NCBI RefSeq assembly: GCF_041438865.1
Contig: NZ_CP109450.1
Span: 4,857,001 to 4,921,000 of the forward strand
Reading direction: 5' to 3'
DNA length: 64,000 nucleotides
DNA from: Streptomyces sp. NBC_01471
Lineage (GTDB): Bacteria > Actinomycetota > Actinomycetes > Streptomycetales > Streptomycetaceae
Of the stretch, positions 26,415-34,932 are shown piece by piece. Below the pieces are notes generated by a model that was not told where the DNA came from, searched no databases, and saw only the letters and a program-made list of their open reading frames with translations. A program made the position numbers and the translations under genes. Within the stretch, counting starts at the first letter, position 1. Each line of letters begins with the position of its first letter.

Positions 26415-27452
26415 ATGGCCAGGCCGAGCAAGCGCACCACCCTCCGCGAGGTGGCAGAGGCCACCGGCCTCTCCACTGCCGCCGTCTCGTACGCCCTGCG
26501 CGGCAAGCAGGTGTCCAAGGAGACCGAGGAGCGGGTCCGCAAGGCCGCCGCCGAGCTGGGATACGAGGCCGACCCCATCGCCCGCGCCCTCGCCAGCGGC
26601 CGTACGAGCATGGTCGGGGTCCTCGCGGGTGACCTCCAGGACCTCTGGCAGCAGCAGTTGATGGCGGCCATAGGTCGCGAACTCCTGGCGGGGGACCGCT
26701 ATGCGCTGATCCTCGACGCGGGCGGCGATCCCGCACGGGAGCTGGTCCTCGCCAAGCAGCTCCGCGACCAGCGGGTGGACGGTCTGCTCGTCTCGCCCGT
26801 CGACCCCTCGGCCGAGGGCTGGGCGAAGATCGCCGACGCGGTGCCGGTGGTCTCCATCGGTGACTCGCTCCAGCAGGCCAGGACCGCCGGGGAGGTGCTC
26901 TTCGACAATCGCGCCGGGATCGACGCGGTGCTCGCGTATCTGGCGCGGCTCGGGCACCGCCGGGTGACGGTGCTGACCCCGACCGGGCCCAGCACCCCCG
27001 ACCGCCCGGCCGACGTCTATGTGCGCGAGGCCGCGGACCGGCTCGGCCTCGACGTCGAAGTGGTGCCGTGCGCACAGGAGTTGGGTGAGGCGACCGGGGT
27101 CGCACGCGGGGTGGTGGGCGGCCGTTCCACCGCGGTCTTCTGCTTCTCGGACTCGATCGCGTACGGCGTGTACGCGGCGGCCGCCGAGGCGGACCTGGCC
27201 ATCGGCCGGGACCTGTCGGTGGTCGGCTTCGACGACCACCCGGTCTCCCGGGTCCTGACGCCCGCGCTGACGACCCTCGACTGGGGCCTCGCGGAGATCG
27301 CGGCGGAGGCGGCGCGGCTGGCGGTGGCGGCGATCGAGGGGCGGCGGGTGCGGCGCAAGCGGATTCTCTGTGCGCCGCGGCTGGTGGAGCGCGGGTCCGC
27401 CGCGGGGGCGCTACCCCCGGGCCCCCGGTCAGCAAGCACCGGACGGGCTTGA
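26415..27452 (+). CDS. LacI-family transcriptional regulator
   Basis: 345 aa. Residues 8-30 (TTLREVAEATGLSTAAVSYALRG) are the LacI HTH and about 48-62 the hinge (YEADPIARALASGRT); the rest is a periplasmic-binding-protein-like sensor domain. Start ATG 26415 lacks a Shine-Dalgarno but TAGGCT (26402-26407) is 7 nt upstream: likely leaderless. It is divergent from the amidohydrolase-CDO-permease cluster, whose promoter bears two LacI-type sites, so it should repress that cluster. The last codons overlap a dispersed 20-nt repeat (27433-27452). Confidence 0.92.
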   Translation: MARPSKRTTLREVAEATGLSTAAVSYALRGKQVSKETEERVRKAAAELGYEADPIARALASGRTSMVGVLAGDLQDLWQQQLMAAIGRELLAGDRYALILDAGGDPARELVLAKQLRDQRVDGLLVSPVDPSAEGWAKIADAVPVVSIGDSLQQARTAGEVLFDNRAGIDAVLAYLARLGHRRVTVLTPTGPSTPDRPADVYVREAADRLGLDVEVVPCAQELGEATGVARGVVGGRSTAVFCFSDSIAYGVYAAAAEADLAIGRDLSVVGFDDHPVSRVLTPALTTLDWGLAEIAAEAARLAVAAIEGRRVRRKRILCAPRLVERGSAAGALPPGPRSASTGRA

Positions 27453-27508
27453 AGTCGGCATCGGGCGCCGGCCGGGCCGAGGTGTCCTCAAGCACCGGAC
27501 GGGCTTGA
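27433..27508. repeat. Duplicated 20-nt repeat at the end of the lacI-type gene
   Basis: A 20-mer beginning CAAGCACCGGACGGG and ending CTTGA occurs at 27433-27452, where it supplies the stop codon, and again perfectly at 27489-27508. Similar CCGGACGGGCT elements are scattered in Streptomyces intergenic regions, from general knowledge. Confidence 0.8.
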
Positions 27509-27511
27509 TCC

Positions 27512-27541
27512 GCCCCGGGGCGCCGGCCGGCGCCCCGGGGC
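27512..27541. terminator. 30-bp perfect palindrome, bidirectional terminator
   Basis: GCCCCGGGGCGCCGG (27512-27526) is followed at once by its exact complement (27527-27541). It separates converging lacI-type and ABC-transporter transcripts. Confidence 0.8.
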
Positions 27542-27551
27542 AACAGCCTCG

Positions 27552-28481
27552 CTACGCCAGCACCTTGTGCTGCTTCAGCCACGCGTCCGCGACCCTGTCC
27601 GGGTCCTTCTTGTCCTTGTCGACCAGGCGGTTCAGCTTCGTCAGCTCCTCCGTCGTCAGCGCGTTGCCCAGCAGGGCCAGCGCCTTGCGGACCTTGCCGT
27701 CCGCCTTGCGGGCGGCGATCAGCGGGACGATGTGCTGCGCGGGCACCAGGTGCTTCGGGTCCTCCAGGACGACCCAGTGGTTCGCCGCGACATCCACGTC
27801 CGTGGTGAAGACGTTGGCGACGTCCACATCGCCCTTCTTCAGCGCGCCCTTGACCAGCGGGCCCGACGAGTCCAGCGCCTTGAACTCCTTGAACTCCACG
27901 CCGTACTGGTCCTTGAGCCCGACGACCCCCACGACCCGCTTCTGCATCTCGGCCGCCGCGCCGAACACGAGCTTGCCGTTGACCTTCTTCAGGTCGGCGA
28001 GGGACTTGAGGCCGTATTTGTCGGCCGTCTCGCGGGTCACCGCGAAACTGTCGCGGTCCTCGGCCGCCGCGTACGGCAGGACTTCGAGGCTCGCGGGCAG
28101 CACGGCGGCCAGCGCGTTCTGCATCGCGCCCGCCTCCGTCTCGGTGGCCTTCTTGTTCAGATAGAGCAGCAGACTGCCCTGGTACTCCGGGAGCAGATCG
28201 ATGTCGCCCCCCTTCAGCGCGGGGACGATGATCTCGCGGGAGCCCAGGTTGGGCTTGACCGTGGACTTGATGCCCGCGGCCTTGAGCGCCCCCGCGTAGA
28301 GGTAGCCGAGTATCTGGTTCTCGGTGAAGTTGGCGGTGCCGATGACCAGCCCGCCGGAGCTGCTTCCGGCGTCGCCGCCGGAGCTGTCCCCGTCGAGGGA
28401 CGTGATGCCGGACGAGCAGGCGGCGAGCACGGGCGCCGAAGCGCCGGCCAGCAGGGCGGTGAGTGCGGTACGTCGGTTCAT
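27552..28481 (-). CDS. Substrate-binding lipoprotein of a QAT-type (OpuC/ProX/EgtU-like) ABC transporter
   Basis: 309 aa. ATG 28481 with GGAG 8 nt upstream. Signal peptide with twin-Arg-like start (MNRRTALTALL) and lipobox LAACSSG (Cys 21), so it is a membrane lipoprotein. The OpuAC domain starts at about 45 (LVIGTANFTENQILGYLYAGAL) and has LGSREIIVPALKGGDIDLLPEYQGSL-type ligand loop text and VLEDPKHLVPAQHIVPLIA near 245. Members bind glycine betaine, carnitine, proline betaine or ergothioneine. Last gene of the ATPase-permease-permease-SBP operon. The aromatic-cage residues were not assigned, so ligand is open. Confidence 0.92.
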   Translation of the reverse strand: MNRRTALTALLAGASAPVLAACSSGITSLDGDSSGGDAGSSSGGLVIGTANFTENQILGYLYAGALKAAGIKSTVKPNLGSREIIVPALKGGDIDLLPEYQGSLLLYLNKKATETEAGAMQNALAAVLPASLEVLPYAAAEDRDSFAVTRETADKYGLKSLADLKKVNGKLVFGAAAEMQKRVVGVVGLKDQYGVEFKEFKALDSSGPLVKGALKKGDVDVANVFTTDVDVAANHWVVLEDPKHLVPAQHIVPLIAARKADGKVRKALALLGNALTTEELTKLNRLVDKDKKDPDRVADAWLKQHKVLA

Positions 28482-28498
28482 CTCGGGTCTCCAGGAAG

Positions 28499-29170
28499 TC
28501 AGCGGGCGGTGTCGGGTCGGCCGCGCAGCAGCAGCCGCTGCACCCCGCCCAGGACGAGGTCGGCGAGGACGGCCAGGACGGCGACGAGCACCGCGCCGCC
28601 GAGTACCTGCACCAGGTCGCGCTGGGCGAGCCCGTCGAACACGTACCGGCCCAGCCCGCCGAAGCTGACATAGGCGGCGATGGTGGCGGTGGCCACGACC
28701 TGCACGGTCGCCAGCCGGATGCCGGTCATGATCAGGGGCAGCGCGAGCGGGAGTTCGACCTGCCAGAGGACCTGGTGGCCGCGGAGCCCCACGCCCTTCG
28801 CCGCGTCCTTGACCTCCGGGTCGACGGCGGCCATGCCCGCGTACGTATTGGTGATGATCACCGGCACGGCGAGGGCCACCAGCGAGATGTACACCGGCCA
28901 GATGGAGAGCCCGCCCGCGAGGAAGACCAGGGTCACCAGGCCGACGGTGGGCAGCGCGCGGCCGAAGGACGCCAGGTTGACCGCGATGAACGCGCCGCGC
29001 CCGGTGTGGCCGATCAGCATGCCGATGGGGAGCGCGATGACGGCCGCGATGACGGTGGCGAGCAGCGAGTACTGCAGGTGCTCGACCAGCCGGTGCGCGA
29101 TGCCTTCCCGGCCGGACCACTGGGCGGAGCTGGTCAGCCAGGACGCGAGGTTCTTGAGGAGTTCCAGCAT
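28499..29170 (-). CDS. ABC transporter permease, ProW/OpuCB type
   Basis: 223 aa, five to six transmembrane helices. Contains the binding-protein-dependent transport EAA loop AAKGVGLRGHQVLWQVELPLALPLIMTG (about 127-154). ATG 29170 is only 3 nt after the stop of the preceding permease gene and has no Shine-Dalgarno, so translation is probably coupled. The motif SFGGLGRYVFDGLAQRD near 180 is shared with the sister permease (YGGLGQLFTDGFQRN). It forms a heterodimeric pore with that sister. Confidence 0.92.
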   Translation of the reverse strand: MLELLKNLASWLTSSAQWSGREGIAHRLVEHLQYSLLATVIAAVIALPIGMLIGHTGRGAFIAVNLASFGRALPTVGLVTLVFLAGGLSIWPVYISLVALAVPVIITNTYAGMAAVDPEVKDAAKGVGLRGHQVLWQVELPLALPLIMTGIRLATVQVVATATIAAYVSFGGLGRYVFDGLAQRDLVQVLGGAVLVAVLAVLADLVLGGVQRLLLRGRPDTAR

Positions 29171-29173
29171 GGG

Positions 29174-29833
29174 TCAGGCGCCCCTCTTCATGGAATGGCG
29201 CTGCCTGGTCCAGGGCGTGCACAGCCACTGGACGGTGACGAGCAGCGCGTCGGCCACCAGGGCGAGCAGCAGGGTCAGGATCACACCGGCGACGACCGGG
29301 GTGGGGTAGTTGCGCTGGAAGCCGTCGGTGAAGAGCTGGCCGAGGCCGCCGTATCCGATGTAGCTGGCGACGCTCACCAGCGAGATGGACATCACGGTGG
29401 AGACCCGGATACCGGCCATGATCACCGGCAGCGCGAGCGGCAGTTCCACGGTGAGCAGGGTGCGCAGCGGCCGGGTGCCCATGGCGGTGGACGCCTCGCG
29501 CACCTTGGCGGGCACGGCGTCCAGGCCCTCGACGGTGTTCCGTACGAGCACCACCAGGGTGTACGCGGTCAGGCCGGTGATCGCCGTCGTCCGGGTGAGT
29601 CCGGTGATGGGCAGCAGCAGGACGAAGAAGGCCAGCGACGGGATCGTGTAGAGGATGTTGGAGAGGCCGAGTACGAAGCCGCGCAGCGCCCGTACCCGGT
29701 GGGCGAGGACTGCCAGCGGGAGCGCGATCAGCAGGCCGAGGAGGACGGCGGGCACCGCGGTGGAGAGATGGTCCGCGGTGAGGTGAGCCATCTCACCGGT
29801 GTGGTCGGGGAACCAGCCCCAGTCGATGGTCAT
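29174..29833 (-). CDS. ABC transporter permease, ProW/OpuCD type
   Basis: 219 aa, about six helices. EAA loop at about 110-140 (VREASTAMGTRPLRTLLTVELPLALPVIMAG text) and PSLAFFVLLLP near 65 identify the QAT permease family. Start ATG 29833 overlaps the ATPase gene stop by 4 nt (ATGA). Paralogue of the adjacent permease at 28499-29170; the two-permease arrangement is typical of OpuC/EgtV-type systems rather than single-permease ProVWX. Confidence 0.92.
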   Translation of the reverse strand: MTIDWGWFPDHTGEMAHLTADHLSTAVPAVLLGLLIALPLAVLAHRVRALRGFVLGLSNILYTIPSLAFFVLLLPITGLTRTTAITGLTAYTLVVLVRNTVEGLDAVPAKVREASTAMGTRPLRTLLTVELPLALPVIMAGIRVSTVMSISLVSVASYIGYGGLGQLFTDGFQRNYPTPVVAGVILTLLLALVADALLVTVQWLCTPWTRQRHSMKRGA

Positions 29834-30960
29834 GCGGCGGTACCGGACTTCGCGGGGGAGCCGACGGCTCCCGCGCTCGTGTGGGCCTCGCCCGCCCGGT
29901 CGTGGATGGCGTCGCGGGAGGTGACGCCGGTCAGTGAGCCGTCGGCGTCCACCCGGGCCACCAGGCCGGCCGGGGACGCGACGGACTCGTTGAGCGCGGA
30001 GAGCAGTGAGTCGGTGTCGCGCAGCGCCCGGACGGGCAGCAGCGGGGCGTCGCCCGCCGTACCGGCCGACGGGGCGGCGTCCGTGTCGAGCCAGCCGAGC
30101 GGCTTGTCGTCGGCCGACACCACCAGCCGCCAGCGGCCGGTTCGCTTCACCGCGGATATCTTTTCACCGGCGCGGACGACCGGGGCGGGCGTCCGGGGTA
30201 TCCCCGCGAGCGTGGAGAGCGACAGCAGCTTCAGCCCGCGTTCGGCGCCCAGGAAGTCCGCGACGAAGTCGTCGGCGGGCCGGGCGAGCAGCTCGGCGGG
30301 CTCGGCGCACTGGACGAGATGGCCGCCGGTACGGAAGACCGCGATGCGGTCGCCGAGCCGGACGGCCTCGTCTATGTCGTGGGTGACGAAGACGATGGTC
30401 TTGTTCAGGTCCTTCTGCAGCCGCAGCAGCTCGTCCTGGAGCTGGGTGCGGACCACCGGGTCCACCGCGCCGAACGGCTCGTCCATCAGCAGTACCGGCG
30501 GGTCGGCCGCGAGCGCGCGGGCCACGCCGACGCGCTGCTGCTGGCCGCCGGAGAGCTGGTGCGGATAGCGCTTGCCGGTGTCGGCGGTCAGCCCGACCGT
30601 TTCGAGCAGCTCGGCGGCGCGGGCGCGGGCCTTCTTGCGGCCCCAGCCGAGGAGCAGCGGGACGGTGGCCACGTTGTCCAGGATCGTCCGGTGCGGGAAG
30701 AGCCCGGACTGCTGGATGACGTACCCGATGCCGCGCCGCAGCTCGGCGGCGTCCGCTTCGAGGATGTCCTTGCCCGCGAGGCGGATGGTCCCCGACGACG
30801 GGTCGACCATGCGGTTGATCATGCGCAGGGTGGTGGTCTTGCCACATCCGGAGGATCCGACGAGGACCGTGATCTGCCCCTCCGGCATGTCCAGGGTGAG
30901 GTCGTGGACCGCTGTGGTGCCGTTCGGGAAGCGTTTGTGCACGGCGTCGAATTTGATCAT
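29830..30960 (-). CDS. ABC transporter ATP-binding protein, QAT type with C-terminal CBS-like region
   Basis: 376 aa. Walker A GSSGCGKTT (about 36), Q-loop VIQQSGLFPHRTI, signature LSGGQQQRVGVARAL, Walker B VLLMDEPFGAVDP, switch His VTHDIDEAVRLGDR. After the ATPase core (1-about 245) comes a degenerate CBS-pair region (about 260-360, with ...GLVARVDADGSLTGVTSRD), which in OpuA-type transporters senses ionic strength or c-di-AMP. First gene of the operon, divergent from the ammonia-lyase gene with a 137-nt gap holding both promoters. It energises uptake of a quaternary-ammonium or betaine-type solute. Confidence 0.93.
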   Translation of the reverse strand: MIKFDAVHKRFPNGTTAVHDLTLDMPEGQITVLVGSSGCGKTTTLRMINRMVDPSSGTIRLAGKDILEADAAELRRGIGYVIQQSGLFPHRTILDNVATVPLLLGWGRKKARARAAELLETVGLTADTGKRYPHQLSGGQQQRVGVARALAADPPVLLMDEPFGAVDPVVRTQLQDELLRLQKDLNKTIVFVTHDIDEAVRLGDRIAVFRTGGHLVQCAEPAELLARPADDFVADFLGAERGLKLLSLSTLAGIPRTPAPVVRAGEKISAVKRTGRWRLVVSADDKPLGWLDTDAAPSAGTAGDAPLLPVRALRDTDSLLSALNESVASPAGLVARVDADGSLTGVTSRDAIHDRAGEAHTSAGAVGSPAKSGTAA

Positions 30961-31097
30961 CGGTCATCCCTTGCCCGGCTGCATATGGTCATGCAGAGTT
31001 CTCGGTGTCTGAATAATTTGTCAATGGACTGCGGTAAAACACTGGTGACGTAGGTCCATCAGGCACGACCGAATGTCGGAAAAGGAGGCGTTCGCGC

Positions 31098-32615
31098 ATG
31101 ATGCCGTACCGCACGGTGGACACCCGGACCGGCACCGGCACCCGGGCCGGCACCAGCACCCAGACCGGCATCGTGGTCCTCGACGGTGAGTCCCTTCCGG
31201 TCGCCGATGTGGTCCGGCTCGCGCGTGGTACGGCCAGGCCCGTACCCGGAACCGAGGCGATGAAGCGTGCCGAACAGTCGTGGGACGCGGCGCGTGAGCT
31301 CGCCGCATCGGGTCGCGTGTACGGCCGCTCCACCGGTGTCGGCGCCAACCGTAACGAGTCCGTGCCGTCCGGCGCAGCCGCCGACCACGGACTGCGGCTG
31401 CTCCGCTCGCACGCCGGGGCCATCGGGGACCCGCTGCCGGGCCACGAGGTCAGGGCCATGCTCGCAGTACGCGCCAACCAGCTGCTCGCCGGCGGGGCCG
31501 GACTGCGGCCCACCGTCGTCACCGCGCTCTGCGAGGCCCTGGAATCCGGTGCCCACCCCGTCGTCAACGAGTTCGGCTCCGTCGGTACCGGTGACATCGC
31601 CGCCCTGGCCCAGATGGGCCTCGCGCTGGCCGGTGAACATCCCTGGCAGGGCGGCCCGCCGCCCGCCGCGCTGCGCCTCGACAACAACGACGCCCTCGCG
31701 CTGATCAGCAGCAACGCCCTCACCCTCGGCCAGGCGGCGCTCGCACTCGACGAGCTGCGCGCACTGGTCGACGCGACCCAGGTGGTGGCCGCGCTGTCGC
31801 TGCTCGCCGTGGACGGCTCGTTCGAGGCGTACGCGGAACCGGTGCACGCGGCCCGCCCGCACCCCGGCTCGTACGCCGTGGCCGCCCGCAGCCGACGGCT
31901 GCTCGGCGCCCCCGAGCGGCCCACTCCACCGCTGGGCCGCATCCAGGACCCGTACGGCTTCCGCTGTGTCCCGCAGGTCCACGGGCCCGTGCAGGACGCG
32001 GCCGACCTGCTGGAGCGCACCATCGCCGTCGAGATCAACGCGGCGGCCGAGAACCCGCTGATCCGCGCCTCGGACATGGCCGCCTACCACCACGGCGGCT
32101 TCTACATGGCCCAGCTGGTCCTGGCGCTCGACCACTTCCGGCTGGCCCTCACCCAGACCGCCCGGCTCTCCACCTCCCGGCTCTCCGCGCTGAACGAGCC
32201 CGGGTTCACCCGGCTCAGGCCCTTCCTCGCGGACGGTGAGGCGGCGTCGTCGGGCGTGATGATCCTGGAGTACGCGGCCGGGGCGGCCTTCGGTGAGCTG
32301 AGCGCGCTGTCCGCGCCGGCCTCGCTCGGGCACGCCGTCCTCTCCCGCGGCGTCGAGGAGCAGGCCAGCTTCGCGTCGCTCGCGGCCCGGCAGGCACTGC
32401 GGGCCGGACGCGCGTACCGCTATGTCGTGGGCTGCGAACTGGTCGCCGTCATACGGGCGTTGCGCCAGCGCGAGCTGCGGATAGACCCCGGCCTGCCGGT
32501 CGGCCGCGCCTTCGCCCTGGCGGACGAGGCGCTCGACCCGGACCTCGCGGACCGGCCGCTCACGGACGACGTGGAGACGGCGGCCGCGCTGCTCGACCGG
32601 TTCAATGGCCTCTGA
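31098..32615 (+). CDS. Aromatic amino acid ammonia-lyase (HAL/PAL/TAL) homologue with altered MIO motif
   Basis: 505 aa. AAAGGAGG is 9 nt before ATG 31098 (a second ATG follows directly). The fold markers are present: catalytic Tyr in YGRSTGVGANRN, IQDPYGFRCVPQVHGP, AAENPLI. The motif that normally reads GSVGASGDLAPLAH, whose Ala-Ser-Gly cyclises to the MIO cofactor, reads GSVGTGDIAALAQ here: one residue shorter with Gly-Thr-Gly aligned to Ala-Ser-Gly. True lyases eliminate ammonia from His, Phe or Tyr; whether this protein makes MIO or is active is doubtful. N-terminal 25 residues are a Thr/Gly repeat tail. Divergent from a QAT transporter, followed by an RpiR regulator. Confidence 0.85.
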   Translation: MMPYRTVDTRTGTGTRAGTSTQTGIVVLDGESLPVADVVRLARGTARPVPGTEAMKRAEQSWDAARELAASGRVYGRSTGVGANRNESVPSGAAADHGLRLLRSHAGAIGDPLPGHEVRAMLAVRANQLLAGGAGLRPTVVTALCEALESGAHPVVNEFGSVGTGDIAALAQMGLALAGEHPWQGGPPPAALRLDNNDALALISSNALTLGQAALALDELRALVDATQVVAALSLLAVDGSFEAYAEPVHAARPHPGSYAVAARSRRLLGAPERPTPPLGRIQDPYGFRCVPQVHGPVQDAADLLERTIAVEINAAAENPLIRASDMAAYHHGGFYMAQLVLALDHFRLALTQTARLSTSRLSALNEPGFTRLRPFLADGEAASSGVMILEYAAGAAFGELSALSAPASLGHAVLSRGVEEQASFASLAARQALRAGRAYRYVVGCELVAVIRALRQRELRIDPGLPVGRAFALADEALDPDLADRPLTDDVETAAALLDRFNGL

Positions 32616-32777
32616 GGGCGTGGTCGGCGGGATCCGGGACGAGCGGCTCTGCGAAGCGGGCGGCTCCCCGGACGAGTGGCTCTCCCAGGCGGCGGGTGGC
32701 TCCCCGGGGCGGGCGGATCCCGGAGACGGCGTTCAATGAACTCTGATGTGGATGTGGAACTTGAGGGGGATGACGGC

Positions 32778-33614
32778 ATGAGCGACAGCCCGGCCGCACG
32801 GCTGCAACAGCTCTTCGAAGGGCACCGGCTGACACCGACCCAGCGGCGCATCGCGCACTGCATGGTGCGGCAGGCCTCCGAGGCGCCCTTCCTCTCCTCC
32901 GTCGAACTGGCCGAACTGGCCGGGGTCAGCCAGCCGTCCGTCACCCGGTTCGCGGTGGCGCTCGGCTTCGACGGCTACCCGGCGCTGCGCCGGCACCTGC
33001 GGGAGGTCGCCCCGGCCGGACGCGAGGTGGACGACGACAGCCTCAACGAGTACCAGCAGGCCGTCCAGGCCGAGATGGAGAATCTGCGCCGGCTCGCCGA
33101 GGCGCTGGCCGACCCCTCGCTGGTGGAGCGCGCGGGCCGGCTGCTCGCACAGTCTCCGGCTCTGCCGGTACTGGGGCTGCGCGCCGCTTCCTCGCAGGCC
33201 AGGGGGTTCGCGTACTTCGCCGCCAAGGTCCACCGGGATGTCCGGCTGCTCGACGAGGGCGGCACGATGCTGGCCGACCGCATCGACGCCTCGGTACGGG
33301 CGGGGGCCACGGTGCTGCTCTGCTTCGCTCTGCCCCGCCACCCGCGTGAGGTGGTCGAGGCACTCGCGTACGCGCAGTCGGCCGGGCTGACCGTGGTGAC
33401 GGTCGCCGACTCGGCCTTCGCCCCGGTCGCCCGGCACAGCGACATCCTGATCCCCGCCGCTGTCGGCACCGGCCTGGCCTTCGACACGGTGTGCGGGCCG
33501 ATGCTGCTGGGGCGGGTGCTGCTGGAGGCGATGTGCGACGAACTGCCTGAGGCGCAGTCGCGCCTGGAGGAGTTCGACGCGCGGGCGGCGGCACGGGGGC
33601 TGTTCATGGAGTAG
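32778..33614 (+). CDS. MurR/RpiR-family transcriptional regulator
   Basis: 278 aa. N-terminal HTH_6 domain (about 5-80): LTPTQRRIAHCMVRQ, then SSVELAELAGVSQPSVTRFAVALGF; C-terminal SIS domain (about 120-260) with LGLRAASSQARGFAYFAAK, ATVLLCFALPRHPREVVE and VTVADSAFAPVARHSD, which normally binds phosphosugars. ATG 32778 has GAGGGG 8 nt upstream; ATG 32736 is an in-frame alternative with GGAG at 10 nt that would add 14 acidic residues. It follows the ammonia-lyase homologue by 162 nt and could regulate it or the hut genes; no direct evidence. Confidence 0.88.
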   Translation: MSDSPAARLQQLFEGHRLTPTQRRIAHCMVRQASEAPFLSSVELAELAGVSQPSVTRFAVALGFDGYPALRRHLREVAPAGREVDDDSLNEYQQAVQAEMENLRRLAEALADPSLVERAGRLLAQSPALPVLGLRAASSQARGFAYFAAKVHRDVRLLDEGGTMLADRIDASVRAGATVLLCFALPRHPREVVEALAYAQSAGLTVVTVADSAFAPVARHSDILIPAAVGTGLAFDTVCGPMLLGRVLLEAMCDELPEAQSRLEEFDARAAARGLFME

Positions 33615-33725
33615 TCGCGGGCGGGCCGGGCGGACCGTGGCGCCCGGTGGCTTCTCACGGCGTCCTCAGAAACCGTCGCTAATCTCCGCTCGATCCAAAG
33701 CAGGCGGTGCGGAGGGAGTACGGAC

Positions 33726-34391
33726 GTGGGGCGCGGCAGAGCGCGGACGCAGACGGATACGGACACGAGGACGGATGCGCGGACGCGGAAGCACGCGCAG
33801 AAGCAGCAGGCGGGGCCGGAGCGGTCGTCCGGGAAGGGGCGGCCGCGGACCGTGGCGCGGGTCGCTGTCCTGGTGCGGGCGGGCGCCGCGCCGCTGTGGT
33901 GGCTCGGGCTGGTGGCCGCGGACGCCGGGGCGTTTCTGCCCGGACTGACCGGGCGCAGGATCGGTCTCCTGGCCGGGGCCGCGCTCGCTCTGATCAGCTG
34001 CGCGCTGGTGACCCTGGTGCGCGGGCGCAGGTTCGTCCACCTGTCGAAGTCGCCCTCGCGGGCGGGCCGGTCCGACTTCCTCCAGGACCGGGCCGTGACG
34101 GTACGGAACTGGCGGCGCGCCCACCGCTGGTGGCTGGTCGCGGCCTTCGCCGCCGCGCTCGGCTCGTCGTTCGCCCTGCCGGCCGCGGGCGGGCTGATGC
34201 TCGCCGGGGCGGGTGCCGGGCTGTGGCTCAAGTCGGTACGGCTCGGCCGCCGCGAGCACGCGGACGACCTGCTCTTCTGGGTCCGTACCGACTGGATCGC
34301 GCGGGGCCCGGCAGGGAAACCGGTCAAGGGCTACTGCTGGACGGGTGTCCTCGCGGGCGACGCCGCACCCGGCGGGGCACGGCGTCGCTGA
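33726..34391 (+). CDS. Hypothetical membrane protein
   Basis: 221 aa from GTG 33726, with GGAGGGAG before it. N-terminal 45 residues are polar Arg/Thr-rich with repeats (TQTDTDTRTDARTRKHAQKQ). Hydrophobic segments lie at about 48-70 (VARVAVLVRAGAAPLWWLGLV), 78-98 and 136-168 (WWLVAAFAAALGSSFALPAAG), and a soluble tail ends with GYCWTGVLAGDAAPGG. I do not recognise the family. It converges with the roadblock operon; the gap is 20 nt and no obvious terminator separates them. Confidence 0.72.
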   Translation: MGRGRARTQTDTDTRTDARTRKHAQKQQAGPERSSGKGRPRTVARVAVLVRAGAAPLWWLGLVAADAGAFLPGLTGRRIGLLAGAALALISCALVTLVRGRRFVHLSKSPSRAGRSDFLQDRAVTVRNWRRAHRWWLVAAFAAALGSSFALPAAGGLMLAGAGAGLWLKSVRLGRREHADDLLFWVRTDWIARGPAGKPVKGYCWTGVLAGDAAPGGARRR

Positions 34392-34411
34392 CGGGGCCGG
34401 GCACGGCCGGT

Positions 34412-34786
34412 TCACACCTCCAGCTCGGCCTCGATCTTCTTCAGCTGATGACGGGCCATCGCGAGGTTCGCGCGGGACTTGTCCAGCGCCAGATAGAGGA
34501 ACAGGCCGTTGTTCCCACGCCCCTTGAGCAGCCGGATCAGGTGGTACTGCTCGCCCAGGGTGATCAGGATGTCCTCGATCTCGTCCGTGAGACCGAGGTG
34601 CTCCATGGTCCGCACCTTGGCGCGCACGACATCCGTGTTCCCGGCCGCGGCCACGGCCAGATCGAGGTCCTTGCCGCCGCCGAGCGTGCCGAGGGCCATG
34701 CCGCTGGTGTAGTCGACGAGGGCCACGCCGATGGTGCCCTCGATCGTGCTCATCGCGTCCTTGAGTGCGGTTTCGGTGTTCGCCAT
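34412..34786 (-). CDS. Roadblock/LC7-domain protein
   Basis: 124 aa from ATG 34786 (MANTETALKDAMSTIEG). It is a single roadblock fold: TIGVALVDYTSGMALGTLGGG, then EDILITLGEQYHLIRLLKG and NNGLFLYLALDKSRANLAMARHQLKKIE. Roadblock proteins are partners or GAPs of small Ras-like GTPases (MglB in bacteria). An alternative start at ATG 34936 would add 50 residues; it overlaps the upstream stop (ATGA), has GGAGAG in front and good codon bias, but the added stretch is low-complexity and not part of the domain. It is last of a four-gene leftward operon. Confidence 0.85.
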   Translation of the reverse strand: MANTETALKDAMSTIEGTIGVALVDYTSGMALGTLGGGKDLDLAVAAAGNTDVVRAKVRTMEHLGLTDEIEDILITLGEQYHLIRLLKGRGNNGLFLYLALDKSRANLAMARHQLKKIEAELEV

Positions 34787-34932
34787 GGGAGGCGCACTTC
34801 CTTTCTTCCGGTGGGTGTCGGAGCTGGTGGTGCTGGAGTTGCCGGTGTCGGAACCGGTCGGTTCCGGTGTCGTACGGGTACGGGTACGGGCGCGCGCGGT
34901 CCGGGAGTGGGCGCCCCGCGAAGGGGTGTTGG

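Noticed and set aside
32736-32777. Upstream start ATG for the RpiR-type gene
   Set aside because: Kept as an alternative only; 32778 has the better-spaced GAGGGG and gives the usual family start.
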